A stretch of 64,000 nt of DNA from Labrys sp. WJW (GTDB taxonomy: Bacteria; Pseudomonadota; Alphaproteobacteria; Rhizobiales; Labraceae): NCBI RefSeq assembly GCF_001676615.1, contig NZ_LYXZ01000070.1:1-64000 (forward strand), read 5' to 3'. The notes under the pieces were generated by a model. The model was given only the letters and a program-made list of their open reading frames with translations, was not told the DNA's origin and made no database searches. Both the position numbers and the translations under genes were made by a program. Positions 34,175-43,203 of this stretch are shown piece by piece (position 1 is the stretch's first letter; each line of letters begins with the position of its first letter).

Positions 34175-35518
34175 TCAGCAACTGCGATGGGACGGATGGC
34201 GCAAATATTTGACCTCGGCGTCGGCGACCTCCGCCTGGTCGCCGCCTGTCGACCAGGCCAGCGGCGAGGCCGGCGGTTCGACGTCGAAGAAGGGCTGGCC
34301 GATCAGGGCGTTGGCGATCACCGCGCTGCGCCACGCCATCAGGCTGAGCTGCGGCTCGGCGATGCCATGGCTGATCAGCCCCGCGTTCAGCGCGAAGATG
34401 CGATTATCGGCAGGACCGTCCCACTTCACCGAGAAATCGGCATCGAGCCGCAGTCGGCCCGTTCCGTCGATCGCGATGCGGTCCTGGATCGGTGCGAGGC
34501 AGTCAGGCAGGCGATAGCTGTAGCCCGTGGCCAGCACGATCACGTCGGCCTGGCTGAATTCGATGCCGCCGTCGAAGCCGTTGCGCATGACCAGCCGGAA
34601 GCCGCCGGCGTTCTGCTCGACATCCAGTACTTCGCGATGTGGCATCAGACGGGCCTGGGGGCCGCCACGCTCGATATGGCGCAGCGTGTAGAGGCGGCGG
34701 TAGATCTCCGACAGCGTGGAGGCAGAAACGCCGTCGCCTGCCAGCTTCTCGCGCTCCACGGTGGACAGGCGCCGCCCCTCGGCGAGGTTGTGGAAGTTGC
34801 GCACGTAATGCGGCGTGAACAACTCGTTGGTGAAGGGTGTGGCATCGAGCGGCTGGAAGTTCGGGCGCAGGCTGATCCAGTCGACCGATGCAGCCGCAGC
34901 TTCGCCCGCTCCCAGCAGATGAAGCAGGATCTCAGCGCCGCTCTGCCCGCCGCCGATCACCGCCACGCGCTTGCCCGCGGCACGAGCGAGTTCGAAGGCG
35001 GCGCGCGAGGAGTGGAAATGGTTCTGGCCGGTCAGCTTGCGCACGAAGTCGGGCTGGTAGGGCTGCAGGCCGATGCCGAGCGCGACGTTGCGGGCTTCGA
35101 CCGTGCCGTTGCCCGTCTGCAGGATGAAGTGGCGGCCATCGAAATCGAGGGCCTGCACGTCCTCGCCAAAGCGCAGGCTGTCCAGGCCCTTGGCGACCCA
35201 GGCCAGGTAATTGGCGAATTCCTGGCGCGGCACGTCGGCGAATTCGGCATTGATGAAGTCATAGAAGCGCCGATGTGCGACGAGATAGGCGATGAAGCTC
35301 CATGGGCTGGTCGGATTGGTGGCCGTGACCAGGTCCTTCAGGAACGAGGTCTGCAGCGTCACGTCGGGCAGCATCATGCCCGGATGCCAGTTGAAGCGTT
35401 CGCGCTTCTCGAAGAAGGCGGCTTCGACGCCGTCGATGGCATCGAGCTGGGCGGCGAGGCTGAGGTTGAACGGGCCGATGCCGATGCCGGCGAGGTCGAG
35501 CGGATTGCGCTGTGTCAT
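34175..35518 (-). CDS. iucD: L-lysine N6-monooxygenase IucD (siderophore biosynthesis)
   Basis: A 447-residue FAD/NADPH-dependent N-hydroxylase, which makes N6-hydroxylysine, the first step of aerobactin synthesis. FAD-binding LAGIGIGPFNLSLAAQLDAI at the N-terminus, LQTSFLKDLVTATNPTSPWS, the NADPH site VAVIGGGQSGAEILLHLL and the late LATGYSYRLPDCL and FALNAGLISHGIAEPQLSLM are typical. Sequence alone does not separate lysine from diaminobutyrate/ornithine-chain substrates (RhbE), but no diamine-forming genes lie nearby. It is last of four ATGA-coupled genes. Confidence 0.93.
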   Translation of the reverse strand: MTQRNPLDLAGIGIGPFNLSLAAQLDAIDGVEAAFFEKRERFNWHPGMMLPDVTLQTSFLKDLVTATNPTSPWSFIAYLVAHRRFYDFINAEFADVPRQEFANYLAWVAKGLDSLRFGEDVQALDFDGRHFILQTGNGTVEARNVALGIGLQPYQPDFVRKLTGQNHFHSSRAAFELARAAGKRVAVIGGGQSGAEILLHLLGAGEAAAASVDWISLRPNFQPLDATPFTNELFTPHYVRNFHNLAEGRRLSTVEREKLAGDGVSASTLSEIYRRLYTLRHIERGGPQARLMPHREVLDVEQNAGGFRLVMRNGFDGGIEFSQADVIVLATGYSYRLPDCLAPIQDRIAIDGTGRLRLDADFSVKWDGPADNRIFALNAGLISHGIAEPQLSLMAWRSAVIANALIGQPFFDVEPPASPLAWSTGGDQAEVADAEVKYLRHPSHRSC

Positions 35519-37374
35519 GCCTGGACTCCTGCGGATTTGTCGGCGAAACCGCGGTCCCGGAAGGGGCGGGATTCGCGTTCGGCGAGATGAAGGGGATTGT
35601 CGAGTTCGCTGCCCAGGCTCGGCACCGGGCGGCGATTGGCATCGCCATAGCCGATGGCGAGCCTGACGCGGTTGATGCAGATGCGCGGCACCTTCGGGGT
35701 GAAGAGGTCGAACAGCTCGAAGCGCTCCGCCAGGTCGGGATGGCGCGCCTGATAGAGGCGCAGGCGCTGCGCCAGCACGCCGTAGAACTCGATTTCCGGG
35801 AAACGATCGTGGCTTGCGAGCGTATCGGAAAGAAAGCGCAGCACGCTGGCGAAATGCCCGGTCTGCAGGTGCTGCAGGAGATGGGCCGCCGGCCGCTTCA
35901 GCAGGGCTTCACGGATGGCGGGCGCGAGGTCGGCCGCTTCCGGGAATGCCTGGTCGACGAGGTCGACGTCGCCCTGAAGGTCCTTCAGCGCGACGCCGCA
36001 GGGAACGGCGCCGTCGAGCAGCACGGTGATGTTCTGGCCGTGGGCGATGAAGCCCACGCCGTAGCGGCAGAGGAAGTGGTAGAGCGGCAGGACGACGGCA
36101 TCGAACAGGCGCGCCAGCCATTCGGCATGCGACAGGCCCGAGGCCGCGATCAAGGCGCTGGCGAGCGGCACGCCGGCAAAATCGCTCTTGATGAGGGCGC
36201 CGAGCATCAGGGGGCGGCGCCCTGCGGCGAGGCCGGCTTCCGGGCTTTCGCGCCAGATCACGCCCAGCATTTCGCGGAACTGGTAGGGAGCGTCGGCGAT
36301 GCGCTCGTAGAGGGGGTGGGGATAGAAGGCACCCGCGCATTCGCGCAGCACCAGCGCGCTGGAGAGCTCGGGATCCTGCCTGGTCTTGTCGGCGAGCCAG
36401 TTCGAGAAGGCCGGGCCAATAGTCATGTATTTGCCGGGCACGCCGCGCCAGGCCGAGGTGTTGAGGATGGTAAGGGAGAGCTTGAGGTGGAGCTTGGCGG
36501 GCGAGGCCGCATTGGCGAGGGTGCGCAGGGACTGCAGGGGACGATAGGCATCGCCGAAGAGCCCGAGCGGCACGATACGTCCGGCTGCGATTTCGCCGGC
36601 GAATTGCGCCACGATCATGTTGTCCCACTGCCAGGGATGCACGGGCAGGAGCATGAAACGGTTCGGATCGAGGCCCGCTGCCTTGCAGGCGGCCTGCAGC
36701 CTGTCGCGCTCCGCCTCGCCAAGGGAGGCAGCGAGCAGCGCCTCTTCATCGATGTCTCCGGCCAGGCTGAGGCGGCAGCGGCTGCGATCCGCCGCCAGCC
36801 AGAACAGCTGGAAGGTCGGCTGGAACTCGGGCGCGTAACGGGAGAAGTCGCTGAGGCCCCAGCCGATCCGGCCCTTGCTGGCCGGCGCCTTGGGATGGCC
36901 GTCGAGATAGGCCTGGACCTGGTCATCCGGCAGGCTCAGCAGATGTTCGTTTTCGCCGGAGCCGGCCATGGTCGCGATCCGGGCATCCGCCAGCAAGGTG
37001 CTGAACAGCTCCTTGGCGTAGATGCACAGCGTGTCCGGCTCGATATCCAGGGTTTCCCGGGCATCGAGCATGAAGCCGGCGGCATCGTCGGCCGGGCGCA
37101 GCGCGGCGCCGTCCTGCCGCATCAGGCTGGCCGTATCGATCGACAGATTGCCCCAGATGCGGCGCACGGCCTTGAAGCGATAGGCCACCCCGCCGCCCAG
37201 CCGCAGGATCCATTGGGTGGCCTCGGCATTGGTGGGCTCGGGTGCGAGGCCTTCCTCGAAAGCGAGTTCGCTGATCGCCTTGGCGATGACGGCCCGGTTC
37301 AACGAGAGCCAGAGCCCGGCATCGATCGGGCTGCCGTCGGGCAGGGGTCCAAGGGTTGGCGTGCCCTGGGTCAT
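35515..37374 (-). CDS. iucC: Aerobactin synthase IucC (NIS synthetase)
   Basis: A 619-residue NRPS-independent siderophore synthetase, which should join the second N6-acetyl-N6-hydroxylysine to the citryl intermediate using ATP. The nucleotide/citrate motif LLPVHPWQWDNMI, KLHLKLSLTILNTSAWRGVP and AHGQNITVLLDGAVPCGVAL are visible, with a C-terminal FhuF-like part (LFTPKVPRICINRVRLAIGY). I chose the ATG at 37374, which overlaps the iucB stop (ATGA); a frame extension to 37413 has no support. It is more related to iucC/rhbF than to iucA by its place in the operon. Confidence 0.93.
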   Translation of the reverse strand: MTQGTPTLGPLPDGSPIDAGLWLSLNRAVIAKAISELAFEEGLAPEPTNAEATQWILRLGGGVAYRFKAVRRIWGNLSIDTASLMRQDGAALRPADDAAGFMLDARETLDIEPDTLCIYAKELFSTLLADARIATMAGSGENEHLLSLPDDQVQAYLDGHPKAPASKGRIGWGLSDFSRYAPEFQPTFQLFWLAADRSRCRLSLAGDIDEEALLAASLGEAERDRLQAACKAAGLDPNRFMLLPVHPWQWDNMIVAQFAGEIAAGRIVPLGLFGDAYRPLQSLRTLANAASPAKLHLKLSLTILNTSAWRGVPGKYMTIGPAFSNWLADKTRQDPELSSALVLRECAGAFYPHPLYERIADAPYQFREMLGVIWRESPEAGLAAGRRPLMLGALIKSDFAGVPLASALIAASGLSHAEWLARLFDAVVLPLYHFLCRYGVGFIAHGQNITVLLDGAVPCGVALKDLQGDVDLVDQAFPEAADLAPAIREALLKRPAAHLLQHLQTGHFASVLRFLSDTLASHDRFPEIEFYGVLAQRLRLYQARHPDLAERFELFDLFTPKVPRICINRVRLAIGYGDANRRPVPSLGSELDNPLHLAERESRPFRDRGFADKSAGVQA

Positions 37375-38462
37375 AGCACCACCTCCCGGAAGAAGCGCTC
37401 GCGCTGGCAGCACACCAGCGCCGCGCGCTTATGCGGGAAGTCGAATTCCTTCACCTTGTCATAGGCGGTCTGGGCGCAATAGCTCAGCATCTTCTGGTGC
37501 GAGGCGCGCGGCTCGCCGACCACGCGGCGCGTGCGCGGCTCGTCGAGGAACAGGCTGTGGGTCACCGAGCGGAACCAGGTGCCGGTCCTGGCGCGGCCGA
37601 GGTGACGGGAATTGCCGATCAGGCCGTGCCAGCCGCGGTCGTAGTCCTCCGCGTCGTAGAAGGGGCCGAGCCGGTCTTCCTTGGCCCAGTAGAATTCGAA
37701 ATAGCCGGAGGGCTCGTCGCCCAGGCTGCCGATCACGCCGAAGATGTGCGGATCGGCTTCCTGCTCGGCGAGATAGCGGTCGAGCTCGGCCTCGCTCTGG
37801 GCCAGTTCCCAGAAGAAGGCGACGCGGGGCTGGTTCATCCAGCCATGGAAAAGCTTGAGATCGCGGCGGCGGTCGATGGCGCGTATCGACAGCGTGGTCC
37901 CCAGTTCGGGGACCCAGCGCCGGTAGAAGGTGCCGGTCGGCTGCGGTGGCCGCAGGGGCGGCAGGCGGTCCTGCGGTCCGATGGCGGAGCGGATCTCGGG
38001 AAAGGCGTGCAGCCCCTCGGGCCGGTGCCAGAGCAAAGGCAGCTGGTAGAAATGCTCGCGCGCGATGCGCACGGCGCTGGCGCCCGTCTCCTCATCCGTC
38101 ACCGTCTGTACGGCAAGAGGGAGCAGGGCCGGCCTGAAGGCGACATCGGGCAGGTGCAGGGCGGCCATGGCGGGGAAGAGCTGGAAGGCGGCTTCCACCA
38201 GGATGGCAATGGCATGGACATCGCCGGGATGGGTCGCATCGGGCTGGCGGATGGCAAGGATGCCCGGCCCGTCCCCCTCGGGGGGGCGGAGCCCGGCCCG
38301 TCCGATCGTCGCCGAGCCGACCTGTGCGACCAGCTCCAGGCTCCCATCCGCCTGCAAACGGCTCTCGATGACAGCCTCGCCGTCAAAACCGAGAGGCCAG
38401 TGACGGCTCGGTGCGGGGGAGACGGCAATGTCAGTGGGATCGATCTTCATCTGCAGGGTCAT
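37371..38462 (-). CDS. iucB: N6-hydroxylysine O-acetyltransferase IucB (GNAT fold)
   Basis: A 363-residue acetyltransferase, which should acetylate the hydroxylated side chain to the hydroxamate. The C-terminal half is the IucB/RhbD GNAT domain: LFHGWMNQPRVAFFWELAQS, DPHIFGVIGSLGDEPSGYFE, RHLGRARTGTWFRSVTHSLF and LDEPRTRRVVGEPRASHQKM. The N-terminal half (about 1-180) is the poorly conserved region also present in homologues. E. coli IucB is shorter by roughly 50 residues. Starts and stops overlap those of iucA and iucC. Confidence 0.92.
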   Translation of the reverse strand: MTLQMKIDPTDIAVSPAPSRHWPLGFDGEAVIESRLQADGSLELVAQVGSATIGRAGLRPPEGDGPGILAIRQPDATHPGDVHAIAILVEAAFQLFPAMAALHLPDVAFRPALLPLAVQTVTDEETGASAVRIAREHFYQLPLLWHRPEGLHAFPEIRSAIGPQDRLPPLRPPQPTGTFYRRWVPELGTTLSIRAIDRRRDLKLFHGWMNQPRVAFFWELAQSEAELDRYLAEQEADPHIFGVIGSLGDEPSGYFEFYWAKEDRLGPFYDAEDYDRGWHGLIGNSRHLGRARTGTWFRSVTHSLFLDEPRTRRVVGEPRASHQKMLSYCAQTAYDKVKEFDFPHKRAALVCCQRERFFREVVL

Positions 38463-40249
38463 GCCGCGACCTCCGCAATGGGGTTGCGCAGGGGCACGTA
38501 GCCGGCGAGAGGATCGGTCACCTCGGTGTTTTCATTGATGTTGCGGAAGCAGATCATGAAGTTTCCTTTGCTGCCGAGCGTCGGCGCGGTGAGGAGATAG
38601 GTGAGGCAGGTCTTGTCGGCGAGCGGCAGGGCGGCGAGCTCTTCGAGGAAGGCACGCAGATCACCGATCAGGATGCCCTCGGCGACGAGACGCGAGGTGC
38701 CGAGCGCGCCGATCACCGCGAAGACCGAATTGACGAGGAGGTAATAGCCTACGAGCTGGGCCGCTTCGTCCGAGTTGAAGACATGGCCTGCCTTCATCGG
38801 GCTGTCGGGCGCCTTCCTGGCGAGCTCGGGCAGGAATTCGCGGATATAGCCGGTGCCCTGGCAGTCGCGGAAATGCACGGCCACCGGCCAGCCCTGGTCG
38901 AGTTCCACCACGATATTCTGCTGATGCGCGCCGAAGAGCAGGCCGATATCGGCCTGGATCTGCAGGAAGGGCGCGACGACCTTGTCGAGGAACTGGCGGA
39001 ACCAGCGACGGGCCACTGCGCCGGGATCGGCCAGCTCCTGCCCGGCAATGCGCCGGATGAGGGCGGCGAGGGCGCTGTCATGTCCGTCAGGATAGATCTC
39101 GCAAAGAGCGGCCAGCACGGCGGCAGAGGGCTGGGTATCGCCCTTGAACGGGTTCTCGCGCAGGATCGCCGTGGTCTGCGGCAAGGCCTTGCCGTCGGCA
39201 TCTCGCAGCAGGAGAAAAGCGGGTTCGCCCATCACCTTGAAGCTCGGGAAACGCCGGGCGATGGCCTGGCCGACTTCGCCGGCCAGGAGGCGGTCGATCT
39301 CGATGCCGCGCTCGCATTCGCGGGTTTCGATGACCCGGCGCGAATTGGTGAGGCGCAGGCTGAGCGAGAATTTCAGCATCCAGTCGGCGTGGGGGGCATG
39401 GATGGCGCGCAGCGAGGAGGTGGCCTGCCAGGGGGAGCCGGCATGGCCGAGATCCTTCAGAAGGCCACGGCGGAACAGCCCGTCAATGGCCGGGTCAAGC
39501 GCCAGCTGGGCTGCCTGCCAGGGATGCATCGGCAGCAGGATACGGTCCTTCGCGGCCTTCACGACCTCCGGATCCATCACAGGATCCCCGGTGGCCAGGC
39601 TCTGGCAGAGCTCGGCTGCGGTTTTGGTGCGCGAACTGTCCTGGAGCACCAGAGCGGGATCGGCGGCCCACCAGCGCAAGGCGAATCCGCTCCGATATTC
39701 GGGGGCGAAACGCCTGGAATCCTCCAGGGTGAACTGGTCCCGGCTGCGCGGGGTCGGATGCACGGCATGGCCGAAGCGCAACGAGCCTTCCGCTTCTGCG
39801 AAGCTGGGGTCGCGCTGGGCGAAATAGGCATCGGGGGACGGGACGCGTGCTGCCACATCCTCGATGTTTCGGATGCTGTCGAACACCCGCGACAGGAAGG
39901 TCAGGCTCCTGTCCTTGTCGGCGCTGCCGACGATGTCCGGTTCGCTCGCAAGCAGGAAGACGAAGTCCTGGAAGCTGATCGGGTGTGGCGGTGCCGTGCC
40001 CGAAAATTCCAAGAAGGGCGGGCGGAAGCCGTGATAGGCGGCCCGTGATCGATGCGTCACCTCGATGGCGACATGACCGCCCCGGCGCGGCAGGGGAAAG
40101 CGGGCGAGCAGGCGGCCGTTTCCGGCGCTGCCGTCTTCATGTTCCATCGTCCAGCCCTGCCATTCGCGCATCAGGCTGTTCAGGAAAGCGCGCATGGAGA
40201 CGTCATGGGCGGTGTCGATGGATCGTCTGATCAGGTCGATGGCGTTCAT
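38459..40249 (-). CDS. iucA: N2-citryl-N6-acetyl-N6-hydroxylysine synthase IucA (NIS synthetase)
   Basis: A 596-residue siderophore synthetase catalysing the first citrate-hydroxamate condensation. Motifs: LLPMHPWQAAQLAL, TSSLRAIHAPHADWMLKFSL SLRLTNSRR region, GAHQQNIVVELDQGWPVAVH and FRDCQGTGYI. The ATG at 40249 has an AAAGGAA site 5 bases upstream. It heads iucABCD; every junction is an ATGA overlap. The order matches the E. coli aerobactin operon. Control by iron is expected, but I found no confident Fur or RirA box in the 152-base spacer shared with the MFS gene. Confidence 0.93.
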   Translation of the reverse strand: MNAIDLIRRSIDTAHDVSMRAFLNSLMREWQGWTMEHEDGSAGNGRLLARFPLPRRGGHVAIEVTHRSRAAYHGFRPPFLEFSGTAPPHPISFQDFVFLLASEPDIVGSADKDRSLTFLSRVFDSIRNIEDVAARVPSPDAYFAQRDPSFAEAEGSLRFGHAVHPTPRSRDQFTLEDSRRFAPEYRSGFALRWWAADPALVLQDSSRTKTAAELCQSLATGDPVMDPEVVKAAKDRILLPMHPWQAAQLALDPAIDGLFRRGLLKDLGHAGSPWQATSSLRAIHAPHADWMLKFSLSLRLTNSRRVIETRECERGIEIDRLLAGEVGQAIARRFPSFKVMGEPAFLLLRDADGKALPQTTAILRENPFKGDTQPSAAVLAALCEIYPDGHDSALAALIRRIAGQELADPGAVARRWFRQFLDKVVAPFLQIQADIGLLFGAHQQNIVVELDQGWPVAVHFRDCQGTGYIREFLPELARKAPDSPMKAGHVFNSDEAAQLVGYYLLVNSVFAVIGALGTSRLVAEGILIGDLRAFLEELAALPLADKTCLTYLLTAPTLGSKGNFMICFRNINENTEVTDPLAGYVPLRNPIAEVAA

Positions 40250-40401
40250 GGTGTTCCTTTTCAGCAGAACTCCAAATTGCAAAGTAGATATGGAAATTAC
40301 TACTTGTACAATTTATAATACTTCTACATTTTTCTAAAATTACTATTGAATTCCCTAGAGTTTGTTTCTAGTTGAATCAAGAAAATTGTTTGGAGAAAAG
40401 C
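40250..40401. promoter_or_regulatory. Divergent iron-locus control region (iucA / MFS)
   Basis: A 152-base, strongly AT-rich spacer (about 40260-40385) between iucA and the MFS gene, which must hold both promoters. Sequences such as ttttagaaaaa (minus strand, 40326-40336) and tttctagttgaa recall iron-responsive elements of rhizobia but do not make a convincing dyad. No exact match to the GTATATTC repeat upstream of iutA was seen. Confidence 0.5.
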
Positions 40402-41616
40402 ATGGCTGGAAACGGCTCTCCCTCTGTTTCGCGTGCGGATGGCCTTCGCCTGGCGCTGATCGCCGCCTCGTCGGGCTTCGGCCAGTCGGCCCTGCTGGCG
40501 CTGGTGCCGATCGTCACGGAAAGGACGGGGCTGGCGTCGCCGCAGATCGGCGCCGTCGCCTTCCTGGGCGCGCTGGTCTTCCTGGTTGCGGCTCCGCTCT
40601 GGGGGCATCACGGCACGGCATGGCGGATCAAGCCGTTCTTCGCCGGGCTTGCCTGCCTGATGATTGTAGGCCAGGGGCTGTTCGCGGGGGCGCTCCATGT
40701 CGGTGTGCCCGCGGCCGCGCTCGGGCTGCTGCTGGTCTCGCGCCTGCTCTACAGCGTGGGTGCTGCCGGGGTGCTGCCGCATGCCCAGGCCGCCATCGTC
40801 CAGCGCAGCACTGCCGAGCGCCGGCCGGCCGCACTGGCCAATCTCAGCGCCGGCTTGAATGTCGGCCGCATCGCCGGCTCCCTGGTGACGCTGGGCGCAG
40901 GAGCCGGCGTCATCGTGCCCGTCATCATGATGGTCGCCAGCCCGCTGCTGCTGCTCTGCGCTCCGAACCTGCCGGCTGCTCCCCCAATCGGCAAGAAGGA
41001 TGAAAGCTCGAGCAGGCGCGCCAATATCCGGCGCATCCTGCCGTTGCTTGCCGTCGGTTTTGCGCTGACCTTCGGCTTCGGCCAGATCCAGCTCGTGCTC
41101 GGCCTGTTCCTGCAGCACCGCTTCGGCCTCGATGCCGTCGCCGCCGCGGGGCTGGGAGGCGCCACCTATGCCGCGGTTGCGGTCGCCATGATCGCGACGC
41201 AGATCCTGCTCGTGCCGCGCCTTGCTTTCCAGCTCGGGCGCAATATGCGCTGGGGCATTGCCGGCTTCGCGGTGGGATGCCTCGCCATCATCCTGGCACC
41301 CGTGCCCTGGCTGGTGCCGGCCGGTGCGGTCTGGGCCGGCATCGGGCTTGCCGTGGCGACGCCCGCCTATACGGCCTGCCTCGCCCAGCGTGTCGCGGCG
41401 CATCGCCAGGCGGGAGCCGCCGGCTGGCTCGCCAGCACCCACGCCGCCGGGCAGGGATTGGGCGCGCTCTGCGGCGGTGCGGCCTTCGCCTTGTCGCCGG
41501 AGCTGCCCTTCATCACGGCCGTCGGCATCGCGATCGTAACCTGCCTCGCTTTGCTGCGTCTGGACGACCGCGCCCAGGATGAGGAGGTGTCCCGGGATCA
41601 TGGCGTCGCCCCCTGA
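40402..41616 (+). CDS. MFS transporter, probable siderophore exporter
   Basis: A 404-residue major-facilitator protein with twelve predicted membrane helices. The N-terminus ALIAASSGFGQSALLALVPI and the second-half start ILPLLAVGFALTFGFGQIQL show the internal duplication. Divergent from iucA by 152 bases, it is most simply the exporter of the finished siderophore, as in other NIS loci where an MFS pump is linked. The ATG at 40402 has GGAGAAAA upstream; an ATG ten codons earlier lacks a site. Its last 19 bases overlap the convergent permease gene. Confidence 0.88.
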   Translation: MAGNGSPSVSRADGLRLALIAASSGFGQSALLALVPIVTERTGLASPQIGAVAFLGALVFLVAAPLWGHHGTAWRIKPFFAGLACLMIVGQGLFAGALHVGVPAAALGLLLVSRLLYSVGAAGVLPHAQAAIVQRSTAERRPAALANLSAGLNVGRIAGSLVTLGAGAGVIVPVIMMVASPLLLLCAPNLPAAPPIGKKDESSSRRANIRRILPLLAVGFALTFGFGQIQLVLGLFLQHRFGLDAVAAAGLGGATYAAVAVAMIATQILLVPRLAFQLGRNMRWGIAGFAVGCLAIILAPVPWLVPAGAVWAGIGLAVATPAYTACLAQRVAAHRQAGAAGWLASTHAAGQGLGALCGGAAFALSPELPFITAVGIAIVTCLALLRLDDRAQDEEVSRDHGVAP

Positions 41617-42836
41617 GGGCGGGCGACATTCGCCAGCAACTTCACAGTGGCAAGGACGGCAATGGCCGAGAGGGCGGTGGCGAGGCCGAAGAGCGCGCCA
41701 TAGCCCATGAGGTCGGCGAGCTTGCCCGAGATCAGCGAGCCCACGAGATAGACCACCATCTGGGCGCAGGCCAGGATGGTGAAGTCGGTGCCGGGCTGGT
41801 CCGACGAGGTCACCGTCATGAACAGGCTGTAGAGCGCGACGATCTCCATGTAGCGGATGAAGGTCTGGAAGCCGGCGGCGCCGAACAGGGGCCAGGCGCC
41901 CGTGACGATGCCGAGGGCATGCGCGGCGAAGAGGGCAAAGCACAAAGTGCGCAGGCCGCCGAGCAGGCCGAGCGTGGCTGCGGTGCCATAGCGCTTGACC
42001 AGGAGAGCAGCGATCGCCGATCCGGCAAGTCCCGCCGTCGCCGCCGATATGCCGGAAAGATAGCCGATGCGGTCGAGCGGCACGCCGGCATCGACGAGAT
42101 AGGGGCCTTCCATCGCCTTCACCAGGCCCTCGCTCATCCGGTAGATCAGCGCGATCCACAACACCGTGCGGATTTCCGGGCGCCGGAGGAAGGCCATGAT
42201 GGAGGGCCGCGTCAGCCGGTCGGAGGGCGCGGCGGGCGCCTCCCACATCGCGAAGGCGGCGATCAGCGGCAGGGCCGAGAAGGCGGCGATGACCAGGAGC
42301 ATGCCGGCCCAGCCGACATGGTGGTAGAGCACCAGGCCGAGCGTGCCGCCGATCACCACGCCGAAGGCCACCGAGCCGCCCTGGATGGCATTGCCGATGG
42401 GGCGGTCTTCCGGAGCCAGATATTTGGCGGCATAGCCGTCGGTGGCGATGTCCTGGGTTGAGACCAGCAGCGCGGTGACGAGGCCGATGCCCAGGATGCC
42501 GCCGACATGCGTCGGGCCGAGCGGCAGCAGGGCCAGGATGGAGGCGATCACGCCGAGCTGGGTCAGGATCACCCAGCCCGCTCGATGCGCCCGGGCGAAG
42601 GGCTTGATGCGGTCGACCAGCGGCGCCCACAGGAATTTCAGCACCAGCGGCAGGAAGAGCAGGCTGAGATAGCCGATCGCCGTGCGCGAGACGCCTGCCT
42701 CGCGCATGATGGGGGGCAGGGCGGCGGCGATCAGATAGGAAGGAATGGCCTGGGCCAGGTAAAGGCCGCCCAGCACCGCGAACAGGCGCAGGCGGCCGGG
42801 CCTGGAAGCAGGAATGTCCTGGGCGAGCGCCGTCAT
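41598..42836 (-). CDS. rhtX: RhtX/FptX-family siderophore permease
   Basis: A 412-residue MFS-type inner-membrane permease with about 12 helices. GGLYLAQAIPSYLIAAALPP, GYLSLLFLPLVLKFLWAPLV, VSTQDIATDGYAAKYLAPED and YRMSEGLVKAMEGPYLVDAG are of the RhtX/FptX (and AmpG-like) type; these import ferri-siderophores across the inner membrane without an ABC system. The ATG at 42836 overlaps the stop of the 122-residue gene (ATGA). It is third in the unit iutA-ORF122-rhtX. AmpG, the nearest relative, transports muropeptides, but the neighbourhood favours siderophore uptake. Confidence 0.88.
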   Translation of the reverse strand: MTALAQDIPASRPGRLRLFAVLGGLYLAQAIPSYLIAAALPPIMREAGVSRTAIGYLSLLFLPLVLKFLWAPLVDRIKPFARAHRAGWVILTQLGVIASILALLPLGPTHVGGILGIGLVTALLVSTQDIATDGYAAKYLAPEDRPIGNAIQGGSVAFGVVIGGTLGLVLYHHVGWAGMLLVIAAFSALPLIAAFAMWEAPAAPSDRLTRPSIMAFLRRPEIRTVLWIALIYRMSEGLVKAMEGPYLVDAGVPLDRIGYLSGISAATAGLAGSAIAALLVKRYGTAATLGLLGGLRTLCFALFAAHALGIVTGAWPLFGAAGFQTFIRYMEIVALYSLFMTVTSSDQPGTDFTILACAQMVVYLVGSLISGKLADLMGYGALFGLATALSAIAVLATVKLLANVARPQGATP

Positions 42837-43201
42837 GCCGTCTCCATATGCTGTGCGATGAAGCGCCTGGCCGCCTGCTCGTCGGACGTCGCGGTCAGCG
42901 GCATCGACCACAGGCGCTGGAAGGTCTCGATCATGCGAGGGTTGGCATCCGGCCGGACGATGGCGAGCGCACGGCAGTGGCGCTCGAAGCGTTCGCGCGT
43001 CGCCTTGAACCACAGCGCCTGCTCGCGCTCGCCGGCCTGGGAGAGCCCGCCGCCGCCGGCGAAAACAGCCAGCAGGGCAAAGGCGCTCTCGTTGCGGCCG
43101 ATTTCGATCAGCGCGTCGAGATAGGCCCGCTCGTCCCGGTCCCCATAGGGCGGCAGGTAGCGCAGGATCACGAGCGGGCCGTGCTTGTCGAGTTCCACCA
43201 T
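42833..43201 (-). CDS. Unknown 122-residue protein between receptor and permease genes
   Basis: A small soluble protein with no signal peptide and no family I recognise with confidence. It begins MVELDKHGPLVILRYLPPYG, is rich in Arg, Glu and Ala, and ends ATSDEQAARRFIAQHMETA. A beta-alpha opening (GPLVILRYL, then ERAYLDALIEIGRNESAFAL LAVF stretch) is reminiscent of STAS/SpoIIAA-like folds, which is only an impression. Its start lies two bases from the iutA stop and its stop overlaps the rhtX start, so it is made with them and probably acts in ferri-siderophore handling or regulation. Confidence 0.8.
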   Translation of the reverse strand: MVELDKHGPLVILRYLPPYGDRDERAYLDALIEIGRNESAFALLAVFAGGGGLSQAGEREQALWFKATRERFERHCRALAIVRPDANPRMIETFQRLWSMPLTATSDEQAARRFIAQHMETA

Positions 43202-43203
43202 GT

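Noticed and set aside
40250..40401. Fur or RirA box before iucA
   Set aside because: Only fragments such as ttctaaa are present; no dyad with enough agreement to call.
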